Source of the DNA: Darksidea phi | Lineage: Eukaryota; Ascomycota; Dothideomycetes; Pleosporales; Lentitheciaceae | Length of the DNA stretch: 64,000 bases | Direction: 5' to 3' | Assembly (NCBI GenBank): GCA_030770425.1 | Contig: JASJFT010000031.1 | Location: forward strand, 186,001-250,000 | In this document: positions 12,959-23,117 of the stretch, piece after piece | Numbering within the stretch: position 1 is the first letter of the stretch | Layout: each line of letters starts with the position of its first letter | Program-made: the position numbers and the translations under genes | Notes under the pieces: generated by a model | Database searches by the model: none | Told to the model about the DNA's origin: nothing | What the model saw: the letters and a program-made list of their open reading frames with translations, nothing else

Positions 12959-13707
12959 AATGCAAAAGTGAGGATTCCTAGTAAACTCTATCCAGTCTAG
13001 ACGGGAACCGGAACTCGTAAATACCAGAGACGGGTTATTGACGAGCTTTCCGATGGGAATTAAGTCGATTAATTCCACGGAGACTTTGAGCTCTGGTCGG
13101 GGGCTACAGTGTAGACTTGTGGGACATTTTTAATGAACGATATCAACAATTACGCCTTGTTTCTTAACGGAGGCTATCAAAATGGGGCAGAGCACTCCAT
13201 TAACCCAATGCAGTGCAACGGCCGCGTTTCAGATCACTACACAAATCATATCCCGCCACACCTAGGGTAGAAATCTAAATTCGGTGAAAACGCACCATTC
13301 AAGAGACGGTAGGTACGGCTAGCTAGGCAGGCATGCTTTCGACATTGGACCAGGATTTTCGGTCACCGTTGTTTGATGGTCGGGGTTCCTACTCACGATT
13401 ATGCACGGTCGAGCTTATGCACGTCTATTGGCCGTATCAATCCTTCACGAAGGATCGATAGGCTAACCAGCCCCACTTAGAAGAAGTGGGTATGATCGAG
13501 CCGCAGCAGAGCTCGTTCACACCGGCTGACCATAAATTGAAAGCTGCTCTAGTAAGTACAGCCTTTGCATTCACCTTGTTTCCAGTGATTGAGAACCGCA
13601 ATACCCACAGCGCGTAAAATAGGCAGAGCTCCTACTACCAATCAGGGGTGACAGCTGCTAAGACAAACCCATTGCCCATCTTTAGACTGCGCTCCGCTCT
13701 AACAACG
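12959..13707. promoter_or_regulatory. shared divergent promoter of PKS and FSH hydrolase
   Basis: 749 bp separate the PKS start codon (12958, minus) from the hydrolase start codon (13708, plus), with no supportable gene between. Such a head-to-head layout commonly gives co-regulation. One palindromic CGG-N3-CCG site is listed separately. No clear TATA box for either direction. Confidence 0.55.
13360..13368. promoter_or_regulatory. CGGTCACCG, candidate Zn2Cys6 site
   Basis: Inverted CGG triplets with a 3-bp spacer, the geometry bound by some Zn2Cys6 regulators, lying roughly midway between PKS and hydrolase. A single 9-bp site can arise by chance; it is only a candidate. Confidence 0.2.
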
Positions 13708-14518
13708 ATGCATTTCCTTTGCCTCCATGGTAAGGGCACAAATTCGCAGACGCTCGAAGTCCAGCTGAGTACGTCCCACCTTAGGCGCCTTTGTGCTTGG
13801 CCAATCTGACTAGACTTCGCCACAATCAGGTGCAGTAAAGTACCAACTAGGCGATGGGCACACGTACGAATTTGTCGAAGGAACCGTGCCGGAGGAGGCC
13901 GCTCCTGGTAAGTGTTGACCCATGCGGAAGGAACCGAAAGCAGCTGGCGAGCGGGCCTAGGAAATTGCAATTCCGCTGACCAGCGCAGAAATCCATGCAC
14001 TCATGTCACCCTCAGAGCAATACTTCGGATATTTCGACGAACACTCCCCGCAGTCTGTCTTAGATGCGCTGAACAATCTTGAGCGTTACATCGAAGTACG
14101 CGGCCCGTTCGATGGCCTCGTTGCTTTTTCCCAGGGTGGCGTGCTTGCTTCAACCCTCCTAGTCCGCCAAGCACGCCGAAGCCCGAATGGAGGTGGTATC
14201 AAGGTCGCTATGTTCTTCTCAGCGCTTATCCCAGTGGACCCCGACCTCTTAGAACGTGGAATGATCGCTCCATTGGATCATGCCCACGCAGGGGAAGTGA
14301 TAAATATTCCCACGGTGCATGTATGGGGAGCGGGTGAACATGGCGAACTGGCTTGGCCTCCAAAGCTGCTCAAACTATGCAAAGGAGAGACGCGGGAGCA
14401 ATTCCAGCATGGTGGAGGGCACGAAATCCCAAGCAGCAAAGATCGTGCAGCTGTCACCGAAATAGTCCAGAAGATGCGCAGAGCGATCTGGAGAGCCGAC
14501 GTTGGCTCGGTCTCATAA
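13708..14518 (+). CDS. FSH1-family serine hydrolase (LovG-like)
   Basis: Exons 13708-13768, 13830-13907 and 13989-14518 give 222 aa, the usual size of the FSH1/OVCA2 alpha/beta-hydrolase family. The N-terminus MHFLCLHGKGTNS matches the family start (FLCLHGxGTNS, oxyanion region), the nucleophile elbow is AFSQGG, and the catalytic His is in HGGGHEIP; an Asp lies before it in the VHVWGAGEHGE region or nearby. Family knowledge: LovG releases the LovB chain in lovastatin synthesis, and FSH hydrolases recur beside fungal HR-PKSs lacking a thioesterase. Divergent placement against the PKS, sharing a 749-bp promoter, supports a release/editing role (inference). Introns are 61 and 81 bp. The acceptor at 13988 rather than 13983 was chosen because only it keeps the IHALMSPSEQYFG frame. 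Confidence 0.9.
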
Positions 14519-14968
14519 GGGGCCGGTCATTCCGAAGAAGCAAGCCTGATTAGTCAAGATCGGCATAGACTAGTGCTGAGCTAATCGCAAATATAAGGAT
14601 ACGAACGATTGTTTGTCCATCGCTGTACCTGACGATGTGACACTGTAAGACGGAAGATATTTTAAGTGAATGAGCCACGCGAATTTAGCCGCCCAGAGCA
14701 AATGTGGAGGCAAGGATGTGATCCAGAGACATCCAGATTTCGTTTAGCGCCAGGACCACACCGGGTACTGTTTCAAAACATCCGGAAAGCCAAGAGGGTG
14801 CCACTGACTTTAGTCGAAGTAGATGCATGGCATTCTGTACGTACCACCCCCTTTAAACGCATTGCCGTAATTCATCCCAAGTCTGCGCATGAACTCAGCC
14901 CTCATCCCGACAGTACATTGTACCCTGTACTTTCCATTCCATGTCTTAACCTCGCTATTATATACTAC
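14519..14968. other. convergent intergenic (hydrolase / MFS 3' ends)
   Basis: No gene seen. A plus-strand frame running into the MFS 3' end starts without conserved content and is treated as a shadow. Confidence 0.5.
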
Positions 14969-16932
14969 TCAAGCGATCTTCACAGACTCATTCTGCCACA
15001 TGAGCAGCGTAAAGGGGAGCTGAGCCGCTGCGAACCCTAGTAGTATGCGTAGCTGCATATTGTAACCTTTGAGGAAGGTCTCTTGGACTGCCGTCTTCAG
15101 AGGCTCATTGAGGGATATTATTGCTTCGGTTGTTCGGAAGACTCGCACGAGTTGTTCACCCGAAAGCAGTTCAAGCAGCGTGTCTTTCAGGTCGCTATTC
15201 ATGACTGCAGTGACGAGCGCAAGAACGAGGGCCCCACCAAGCATTCGCATCTGGACGATTGCAGCGGTTGAAGTTGCTGGCGCGACTGTCAGCTAAAATG
15301 TACACCCAACAAGTTGCAGTACATACCAAGATCGCGTTTCTCAACGATTGCATTGGTCATGAGAGCTGTAACCCCAAAGGAGTTTCCGCATCCAATGCCT
15401 ACGAGGAATTGCAGGCCGTATTGGCCCTTCCACAAAATACGGCCGAGCGTCAATCTGGACATGAAGACTAAACCAAGAACCTGGAGAATCAGCCCCACAA
15501 GTTGCATGTAGATAATGGGAAGACGCCTCTTCCCGCATGCTACCGCCACGAGCGCTATCCCTACCGGCACAGCAACTGCAAATGGAATTAAGCGCACACC
15601 AGCCTTCCATGGCGATTCGTTGTTCACAGCCTGGAAGCGGAGTGGTATCTGAATGATGCAGCTCGTGAAAACAGCACCACTGAGGAAAGCATTCCTAAAG
15701 CACGATCAGCGAGCCCCTGATTCTTCGTAGAGCAATCTCCACTTACGCAAACAACCCCATGACGACCCTGTTTGTACAGAACCGCCATGGAAACACAGGC
15801 TCTGGCTTACCGTTGCCTTTGATTGTCACTCTTCTCTCGTAGAAGAGGAACGCAACAATACAGGGGACCGAAATTAGGATGAGCGCCAACACTTGAGCTG
15901 ACTTCCACGGCGAAAAATTGCTCGCTTCTTCAAAGCCGGTAATCAACAGGGTGATGCTCCCGAGCATGAGGCTAGCTCCAATTGCGTCAACTGCTCTGAG
16001 TCCAGAGCTCTTCTTCTGAATGCGTCCACCGTGGTTAGGGAAGTTGTTCGGCATGCAGAGCAGCAGAGTAATCAACGCTACTATACCAGCAGGCACGCTA
16101 TGAGTACGTTAGAAAAGCTTGCCAAAGGATACGAAGGACTTCCTTACTTGAGGAGAAACACCCATCGCCAAGTCGTATTTGTGGTGATCGCACCTCCACA
16201 AAGCGGCCCAGTGACATAAGAAATGGCGAATATTGCCGTTATGAGCACTGAGTACTTTGGATACAATTCTGCTGGAACCATCTCGAATATGACGACGAAC
16301 ACAAGCGAGTACACCCCAGAACCGCCCAGTCCTTGGAATGCCCGAAAGACGATCCTAACGAGAGGTTAGCTTCGAATCATCGGTGATCACAATACAGCTG
16401 GAACTTACAGCTGGTCCATCGTTTGCGCGGCGCCACATGCTCCGGAGAAAATGGTGAAGACCGAGAGACATGCTATGAGCACTGTCTTCCGTCCAAGCTG
16501 ATCGCTGAGTTTGGCGAGAATAACCAAAAACGCTAAGCAAGTTAGCTTCTAGAGAATGTCAGTGGGCACGCTGCAACTCTCACCAGTGTAAGTCAAAAGG
16601 TATCCAGTGATGACCCAACTGCTTCGACCAAATTGCTCAAGGTCGTCCGTAATCGATATAAGTGAGGTGCTCACAATAGAGATCTCGAAATTAACAAGGA
16701 AAATGCTCAAGCACAACCTGTTTTCGTTAGTCTCATAATATGCACGAAAGCAAATGAATGACACATACCCCAGTGTAAGAAGATGGAGCTTCTTTCCTTG
16801 AAGGTAGTTCGATTTGTCGGATTCCCCTTGCTTCCGCAACTCGCTTTGTGCCTCTACTAATCCCGCGATCTTCTCCATATCCAAAGCGGAGGGTTGAAAG
16901 GTCGCAGATTGTCGATCCGGTTGATCAGTCAT
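14969..16932 (-). CDS. MFS multidrug/metabolite efflux transporter (DHA2 type)
   Basis: Seven exons on the minus strand: 16932-16769, 16717-16584, 16532-16409, 16354-16148, 16097-15747, 15694-15327, 15285-14969; 554 aa, right for a 14-TM drug:H+ antiporter. After a polar N-terminus, TM1 reads LCLSIFLVNFEISIVSTSL; the loop LAKLSDQLGRKT is the MFS motif A (GxLaDrxGrk), AFQGLGGSGVYSL is in TM4, and YVTGPLCGGAITTNTTWRWVFLLN is the DHA2 motif-C/5th-helix signature (only short parts conserved). The C-terminus RILLGFAAAQLPFTLLMW is typical. It probably exports the polyketide or confers self-resistance (inference from context). Intron 1 (51 bp) keeps the frame and has no stop, so its retention would insert 17 residues. 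The last intron (41 bp, 15326-15286) is the least certain junction. Confidence 0.9.
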
Positions 16933-17919
16933 TTTGGTGGGCCTCGATGAAGCTGTTGATAGATGGTGGGTGCGCCTGTCAACTGTTCAACCACTACCTA
17001 AGAGTCTGCGGTAGATGCAGATTGATAGCGCGTGTACGGTACCAGCGTGTGATCCAGACCATTGTGCCGTTCCCGCGGCACCCGCGTAATCCCTGCAGTA
17101 TGGCAGTCGCAAGCTACTCAATCCTGGTACCAAGAATGCCCAGACTCTCGGTTTCCGAACACGAACTAGGCCATCCTGGATTGTGCATACGCCCCATCGT
17201 GCTTAAATCGAGCATGGGTCTCTAAATTGCCTTGCAAATGAGCTCGCCCACTATATCCTCGCCTCCAACTTCCTTTCTCACCAAAGAATACAGTAAATAG
17301 TTAAACATAGTCAATAGAACTTGTACAATATCATCTTTGTAGTTATAAGTATATAGAATTCTAGGTTTATAAAGACATGTTACTTGACTATGAATAGTTG
17401 CACATATAGCGTTTTAGTGGAACGGGGCTTAGAAAATACGAGCTATTTCGTGCATAGCCCCCCCGTCTAGCCGTTGCGCCAGCCACCTTATCTCCGAGCG
17501 CCTACGTAGCGCCCTCGGCGAGGGATCAACCGTGGATGTACATGAAACAATATACAGGGTTTGTAGAAGCCCGAGGAAATGCTAAGGGACAATGAAAGTA
17601 CGCCTTATATGGAAATGTTGCCGGCGCTATGGTATGGACCACTTACCAGTTGGAGTATGGAGTGTATAGGGGCCATCCCAAACCGATGGGATCGAACAGT
17701 CGGGGGGTTACAGTGCCATCGTCACTAATTGATGCAGGCAATGCGATTCCCGATGTATAATGAAAGTTATGTTAATTCAAGTCAATTTGGTCGTTGCTTA
17801 GTCCGTTCTCGTAAAGTCATACAAGGGTGTAAAGACAGTTCCCGAAAACATGAAGATCCGAAACCGAACTGAGAAAAAAAATATCAGACCACGTCCACCT
17901 AGTGCGAAAACGCAACACC
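16933..17919. other. intergenic upstream of MFS gene
   Basis: Contains the MFS promoter and the 3' flank of the next minus-strand gene. The stretch 17290-17420 is AT-rich with CATAGTCAA / TTGACTATG inverted copies about 70 bp apart. No gene. Confidence 0.45.
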
Positions 17920-19150
17920 TCATGGCGGAGCTCGGGGAAGCTCTTTCTCGTCAGCCCCCGTCGAGCTCTTCAAACTAATACTATGGCTCATCTCAGGGTT
18001 GCTGGTGTGGGGATAGCCGCTTTCCAAGTCGCTCTCCTTGAATTCCATAGCGGCTCCAAAATGCCCCACATGGCCCATACGAACGTAGGAGGTATTCTTG
18101 GACTTGTTGGTGCTATATCCGAGTTTTGTACGTAAAGAGCTGATCCAGCTGCCGGCGGACTGAGAAAGGGATGTCCAAAGGGGTTTGTAAATAGGAAGAC
18201 AGGCGCAGATAATGGCGGTTAGCCAGTGAATGTGTGCCCACTTCTCTGTTTCAGCGAAGTTCACTATGATGAGTTAGTACCACCGATTTTAGAATAATGA
18301 GTTAGACGATTTACCAAAGTTATCGTTAGGCCTGTACATGAAGGTCAGACGAATGATATTCGTAATGACAACGAAACCTCCAAGGGCAAAAATGCCAGCG
18401 ATGGCGAATTTAGTGCGCATGGGGAGCTGTAGCTGGAATGCCATTCGGACCGGCAGTAAGAGAACTGCGATGTCTAAGATAGTGTCCGAGAGGCCTGTGC
18501 CGAGGAAGTAGTTGTTGCCGCTCGAGCACTTTCCGGGTTTGAGTTTATTCCAGAAGGAGTCAATTGGTTGACAGATCTGGCAGAACGCAACTACAGTAGC
18601 AATGACCCAGGCCGTTGAGAGGACCATGAGGGCAATAGAGGCACGCCTGAACCAAGTCTCGATGGAGAAGATGCGGACGTAGAAGAAGAGAATGGACATC
18701 TTGATCGCGTAAGTGGAGACGGCGAGAAGATTGATGCTAAGGAATGCAGCCTTTGATAGAGTTAGTACCTAATTCGACCCAGAAGGCAAATTTATGCTGT
18801 TCTCACCTTAAAGTAGTTCTGATAATTCTTCAGCAACTTCGGGTTCTTGCGTGCTAGCATCGCCAACTCGCGCATCTCTAGTCCTCCATTACCAGTCAAG
18901 TTACCTAAAAGAGTCAGTTTCTCTGGACGGAAATACGATACAGAGTACGCGGTTACGGACCCCACATGCCAATAGAAGCAGAAGCCCAGAACCAGCAGAG
19001 CGCTACAATGATCCAGTAGTCATCTGCGCGAATGCCTTGCTTGTGCCGGAGCTTGCAAAAGATGCGAAGGCCAACGGCGGCGCCAGTAAGAACGTAACTA
19101 GCGACAGTCAAGCCGAACTTGTCATGAGTATATCTGTCGATGCCGAACAT
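17920..19150 (-). CDS. fungal rhodopsin-domain 7-TM integral membrane protein
   Basis: Four exons, 19150-18961, 18904-18807, 18750-18315 and 18263-17920; 355 aa. Pattern of the fungal rhodopsin-like family (PF20684 type, shared by PTH11-related receptors): TM1 LTVASYVLTGAAVGLRI, then CKLRHKQGIRADDYWI before TM2, the helix MSILFFYVRIF, the loop CQPIDSFWN, the DTILDIAVLLLPVRM helix (usual D-(x)2-D...LP motif), and NIIRLTF. There is no N-terminal CFEM domain and no signal peptide. The tail (~80 aa) is Ser-rich and cytoplasmic by prediction. Introns are 56, 56 and 51 bp; donor 1 (GTCCGT) is weak but the join MWG-NLTGNGGLEMREL is family-like. The start is the first in-frame ATG. Members often sit beside PKS genes; whether it senses, transports or modifies anything is unknown. 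Confidence 0.85.
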
Positions 19151-20921
19151 GGCGACAATGTAGCGAAGGAACAAGATCGTGACTATGTTGCTTCGACAAG
19201 CCGAAGAAAATGAATGAGACTGGAGAAGTTGTCCGAGGATGTCAAGCCTCGCGTTCAGTATGGCCCATTGTCTCTTAAGACACCTAGTGCAATCGCATGG
19301 TTGAGTTCTACCCGTAGCAGGACGTGCCCGGACACGGTTAGCGTAGGATCATCCATGAATATCTTAGTCCCCGAGATGCAGGCTGAACTAGGGTCCTGTG
19401 ACCCGAGATGCTCCGGTGGGGGCAGTGTTTTTAGCACCAGAATTTGCGAATACCCATGTCCTGCGAGATGTGCTGGCTCTATACCGGTGTGTCGAAGCGC
19501 CCTTGGCAAGGCAAACTCGGGGTCGGGTGGTATGATGGCAGCGAAATTATCCGGTAAGCGCTACCACATCCATCACTTTTCTCCAAATGAAATCGTACTC
19601 GGGCATCATCATACCCACATCCGTCGAGAATAGTTGATGAATGACTTTAGCTCCTCCACTTCGCGCAAGGTGTTGGTCAAGAGAACCATAGAAGCATTCA
19701 TTAAGATACAATGTCTTTGAACTGCACTTGCATGAGAACCTTATACAGGCCTCTTATCAACACTGCAGTCTGGAACGCTTACCCGTCCTTCCGAACGCTC
19801 CCCGAATACTTCCGCACAACAGTCGAACGTTCGTGACGTATCAGATTCGAGGTGAAGACCGCCGTTTGCGAGACATTCGCGTATATCAGCAAAAGCGCCC
19901 ATATTCGAAAAGCAAACGCCGAACCGTTGTGCGTGCGCATTTTTCCTCGCTTATATACAAGATGATTCCAGAGGTACGTAACAATTTATAATTCAACACA
20001 AGAAGCATTCAAGCTCCACTATGATAAGCAGCGATCAGGCTATCGCCGTAGTTCCGCAGCGTTGTTAGGCCATCCGTAGTAGTCTTTGCTATGATAAAGA
20101 GACCACATGGCCCAGAACTAATTGAGCATTTATGTTAGTACTTCCAGCTTCGATCTAAAAGTTGACATCCAAAGACGAAGATGGAAATATTAGAAAGCTG
20201 ATTTCGGTAGTGCAGACCAAAAAAATCGCTCTGTGGAACGACGACAGTACCTGCACAGGTTGCGGCTGAACTTCAGTCTGGCCTAAATTAGATTAGGATA
20301 GAATATAGATGTTGCGAAATAGTAGCGACTTAAGCTCCCCCAAGCGAGGTAAAGGGAGTTGTTGAGTTATTTTATACAATTTAAATAACCTTAATACTAT
20401 TTTCCGCTGGAATTTGAAGCCTATAAGCCCTAAAAGATGCAATTAAGTAACTGTTTCATATGTGGATTGCGTTTTGGTGCTTCGGTCCATCGATCGTGAA
20501 ACGCTTAGACCTTACATGGAGTGCTAAAAGGAACACTGCTCTCTTAATGTAGAATCGGTCGGCATCATCGCTTTATGTTTCCGCCTTATTTCCGGCTTTT
20601 CATTTTTTATCTTTTGCCTGAGTGGGCTAACGTATACTCTCACATCAGCGGGTTTAGCCCTTACCTAAAGACGAGTGCATGTTAGTTTGCACAGTTTACG
20701 GTACAGTCAGAACTAGAAAAGTATAATTACGCGTTGCAGGAGAATTCCGCTTTTCCACTTATCACGATTACAGATGTTGCCCTTCAAACCATCGTCTAGT
20801 CCGTTGCTGTGATATCCACTCCTCGACATAGACTTTCCTAGGGTATCAGCTTGCTTAAACTGACCATAGCAAAGGAGGCCATCATAGTACGTACTGCAAC
20901 TTCGGGCCTCGATTTACGCCG
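19151..20921. other. gene-free stretch
   Basis: 1.77 kb with no supportable gene; 19980-20720 is noticeably AT-rich. Overlapping frames at 19214-19633 on both strands lack family resemblance. It may include lost 5' sequence of the decayed monooxygenase that follows. Confidence 0.45.
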
Positions 20922-22155
20922 ATGATGTTCCAGATCGGCGGTTCGATTACGGGCTTGATGTGCGGTGTCATGTTGAAACACCATGGCTATACTGTGACGA
21001 TACTGGAACAAAAAACTTCCAACGCGGGCTATAAGATCGGGCCCGCAGTAGAAGAGCTCCTCAAGATGCACGATGATGTGAATCGTGACATGCGTATCAC
21101 CTGCAAGCCAGGCTTTATGGTCAACGCCAATGGCGAACCCAAAGCTCAAAAAGGACAGACCATCATAAACACAACCATGGGGTTGTTTCCTAGTATATTG
21201 CGCGCGAACTTTGACGGACTCATTCGGAAAGCTATTCCCGTAGCTCCCAAGCACGTGAAAATGACGGAAAAGCGTCGTTCATAACCGGAGCGCGCGTGAA
21301 GGACGTCAAAGAGATTGATGGAAGAATCCAGGTCGAGTATGACGATGTGATTTGTGGTAAAAAGACATATATCCGGCGGATATCGTGATCGTCGCGGACA
21401 GATCAACCTCATCAAGAAGCAAATTGATGCCCGAGGTCGAGCGACAGTACTCAGGCTACATGTGCTGGAGGGGAACCGTCCAGGAGGAGCGAATTGATGA
21501 TAGGTGGAACAAGTTGTACGCGGACAAAATAACCTTTCGTATGATGGATAAAACATACATTCCCAAGTAGGTGTCGCAACGCAACCTGTGTGCTGAGTAT
21601 CATGACTCATTACTCCATAGCTATACCATTCCTACGGATGTGGCGATCTTAGGCCAGGAAAGCGCTTGCACAATTGGCTGTGGTACTTAAATGTTGGAGA
21701 GGGCTTGGAAGAGATGAAAGACATCTTCGCCGATATTCACGGAAAAGAGCATCGAAGTACCATTTGGCATGACCTCCTGCGACCTGAAGCCTGGGAAAAG
21801 GAGAGGGTAATGGCGACATCAGCACTGTCGGAAGGACTAGCTGCCATCGTCCAAACTTCATCTTCGCCATTGCGACAAAGGTCTTCGACGTTGCTTCCCC
21901 AAAAGCCTCCTTCGGAGGAAAGCTCTTTGCTGTGGGCGATGCGCAGCTCACGCTAAGACCGAACACAGATGTGGTTCCACACATGCGGCGCATGACTGCA
22001 ATACCCTGGAGCAGACAATTGAAGGGAAGATAACCACCGAGCAGTGGGAGAAGACGATACCTAGATGGAACGCTGCGCAGCGGAAATTTGCCCTAGTAAT
22101 CAGCAGCTACGGGTTAGGCACCTTCCCGCAGACATTTTGGCACACCTGCGGCTAG
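20922..22155 (+). pseudogene. decayed FAD-dependent monooxygenase
   Basis: Pieces of one flavoprotein monooxygenase follow in the correct order but in changing frames. 20922-21284 has the Rossmann start IGGSITGLMCGVMLKHHGY and ends at TAA; 21286-21388 (ARVKDVKEIDGRIQVEYDDV) ends at TGA; 21380-21568 has DIVIVAD and SGYMCWRGTV. A clean intron at 21570-21615 is still recognisable, then NYTIPTDVAILG; a shift near 21660 leads to LHNWLWYLNV; another near 21845 to the FAD-phosphate segment KLFAVGDAQLTLRP; another near 21985 to IEGKITTEQWEK, ending at TAG 22153. The FAD motif GADGS has become VADRS. This is the family with a 2,6-dihydroxypyridine-3-monooxygenase-like substrate domain. At least four independent frame breaks make sequencing error unlikely. 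I do not reconstruct it. Confidence 0.85.
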
Positions 22156-23117
22156 ATTATTCGCTTTTGGACCAAAAGCTGGGGCTCCTATAAAAACGGT
22201 AAGCGGTGCTGAGGAAACTTGGGGCAAGCTCCTAGGATGTCGCTATTCACAGCACAAGAACTCTGTTCGAAAGTTGAGCTTTGCTAGAACGTTGAATGGA
22301 ACTGGGGCTACTTCCTTTCAAGGTTGAAAACCTATACGCGCTATGCTTTGTCGATTATTCAGTGAGCGAAACAAGTCCAGGTGGTTAGTTTCATTTGCGG
22401 GGTCTGCCTTATTATGGTGCTTATCGGTACCTTGGTGCTCTCAGAAGACTTTTAACCCGCCGTGCAATGCGATCGGGAGGCATCAATCCCTTATGGTGTA
22501 AGTGTCAGGCGTTGCATGTGCCTTTTAGTCCGTGGGAAATACTTTCTCAATGTTAATGATTATGGGAGATCTCCACGAGTTGCGAAGATCTAGTTCAATG
22601 CATGAGTCTTGCGCTAATTGATACAATTGCGATTCTATTTGTCCTGGCATGGAGCAAGGTTTATCTAAATTCATGGTGTCCGACTTTTATCACCTGTTGT
22701 TACGGTTCTTCGAACCCCGCACAAGGACGCGTTAAGCCACGGGCTTGCCCCGCGTGGCTCCGGATATCTCTAACTCTGGCACGTCTGGCTACCAACCTTC
22801 AACATTTCTTTTTATCCTCGTCCGTTCGGCGCCCCTTTTTTTTCGCTTGTCATACCCGCAAGGCCGCGTGGGACTTTACGTGGCACAATAGCATGCGAGA
22901 CGCCACAATTCAGCCATCCGATGGCTGCCTGCTCGTATTCCGTATCGACGACGCGTCGCACTGCGTGCACACCCGCACATGACAAGACGCGATATATTGC
23001 GCCTGAGGTTTATAAGACACACTCACTCAATCGTCTGTCTCAGTTGTCTCATTCTGTGACACGCTGAACCGCGATCTCTCTTTCGACCAAGTCCTGGCAC
23101 CACGTCATCTTCCCACG
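22156..23117. other. intergenic upstream of FAD monooxygenase
   Basis: No gene supported. A 126-codon plus frame at 22602 has no recognisable content. The 3' part carries the promoter of the next gene, with TATAAG at 23011-23016. Confidence 0.45.
23011..23016 (+). promoter_or_regulatory. TATA-like box of FAD monooxygenase
   Basis: TATAAG lies 102 bp before the ATG at 23118 and is followed by a pyrimidine-rich leader, an ordinary fungal arrangement. Confidence 0.4.

Noticed and set aside
12959..13078. N-terminal extension of the PKS frame
   Set aside because: The extended frame begins at GTG; the first ATG at 12958 is followed directly by the expected leader and KS domain.
14666..15040. Plus-strand frame of 124 codons overlapping the MFS 3' end
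   Set aside because: Antisense to a well-supported exon and without family resemblance.
22602..22982. 126-codon plus frame
   Set aside because: Composition changes along its length, no motif, no homologous look.
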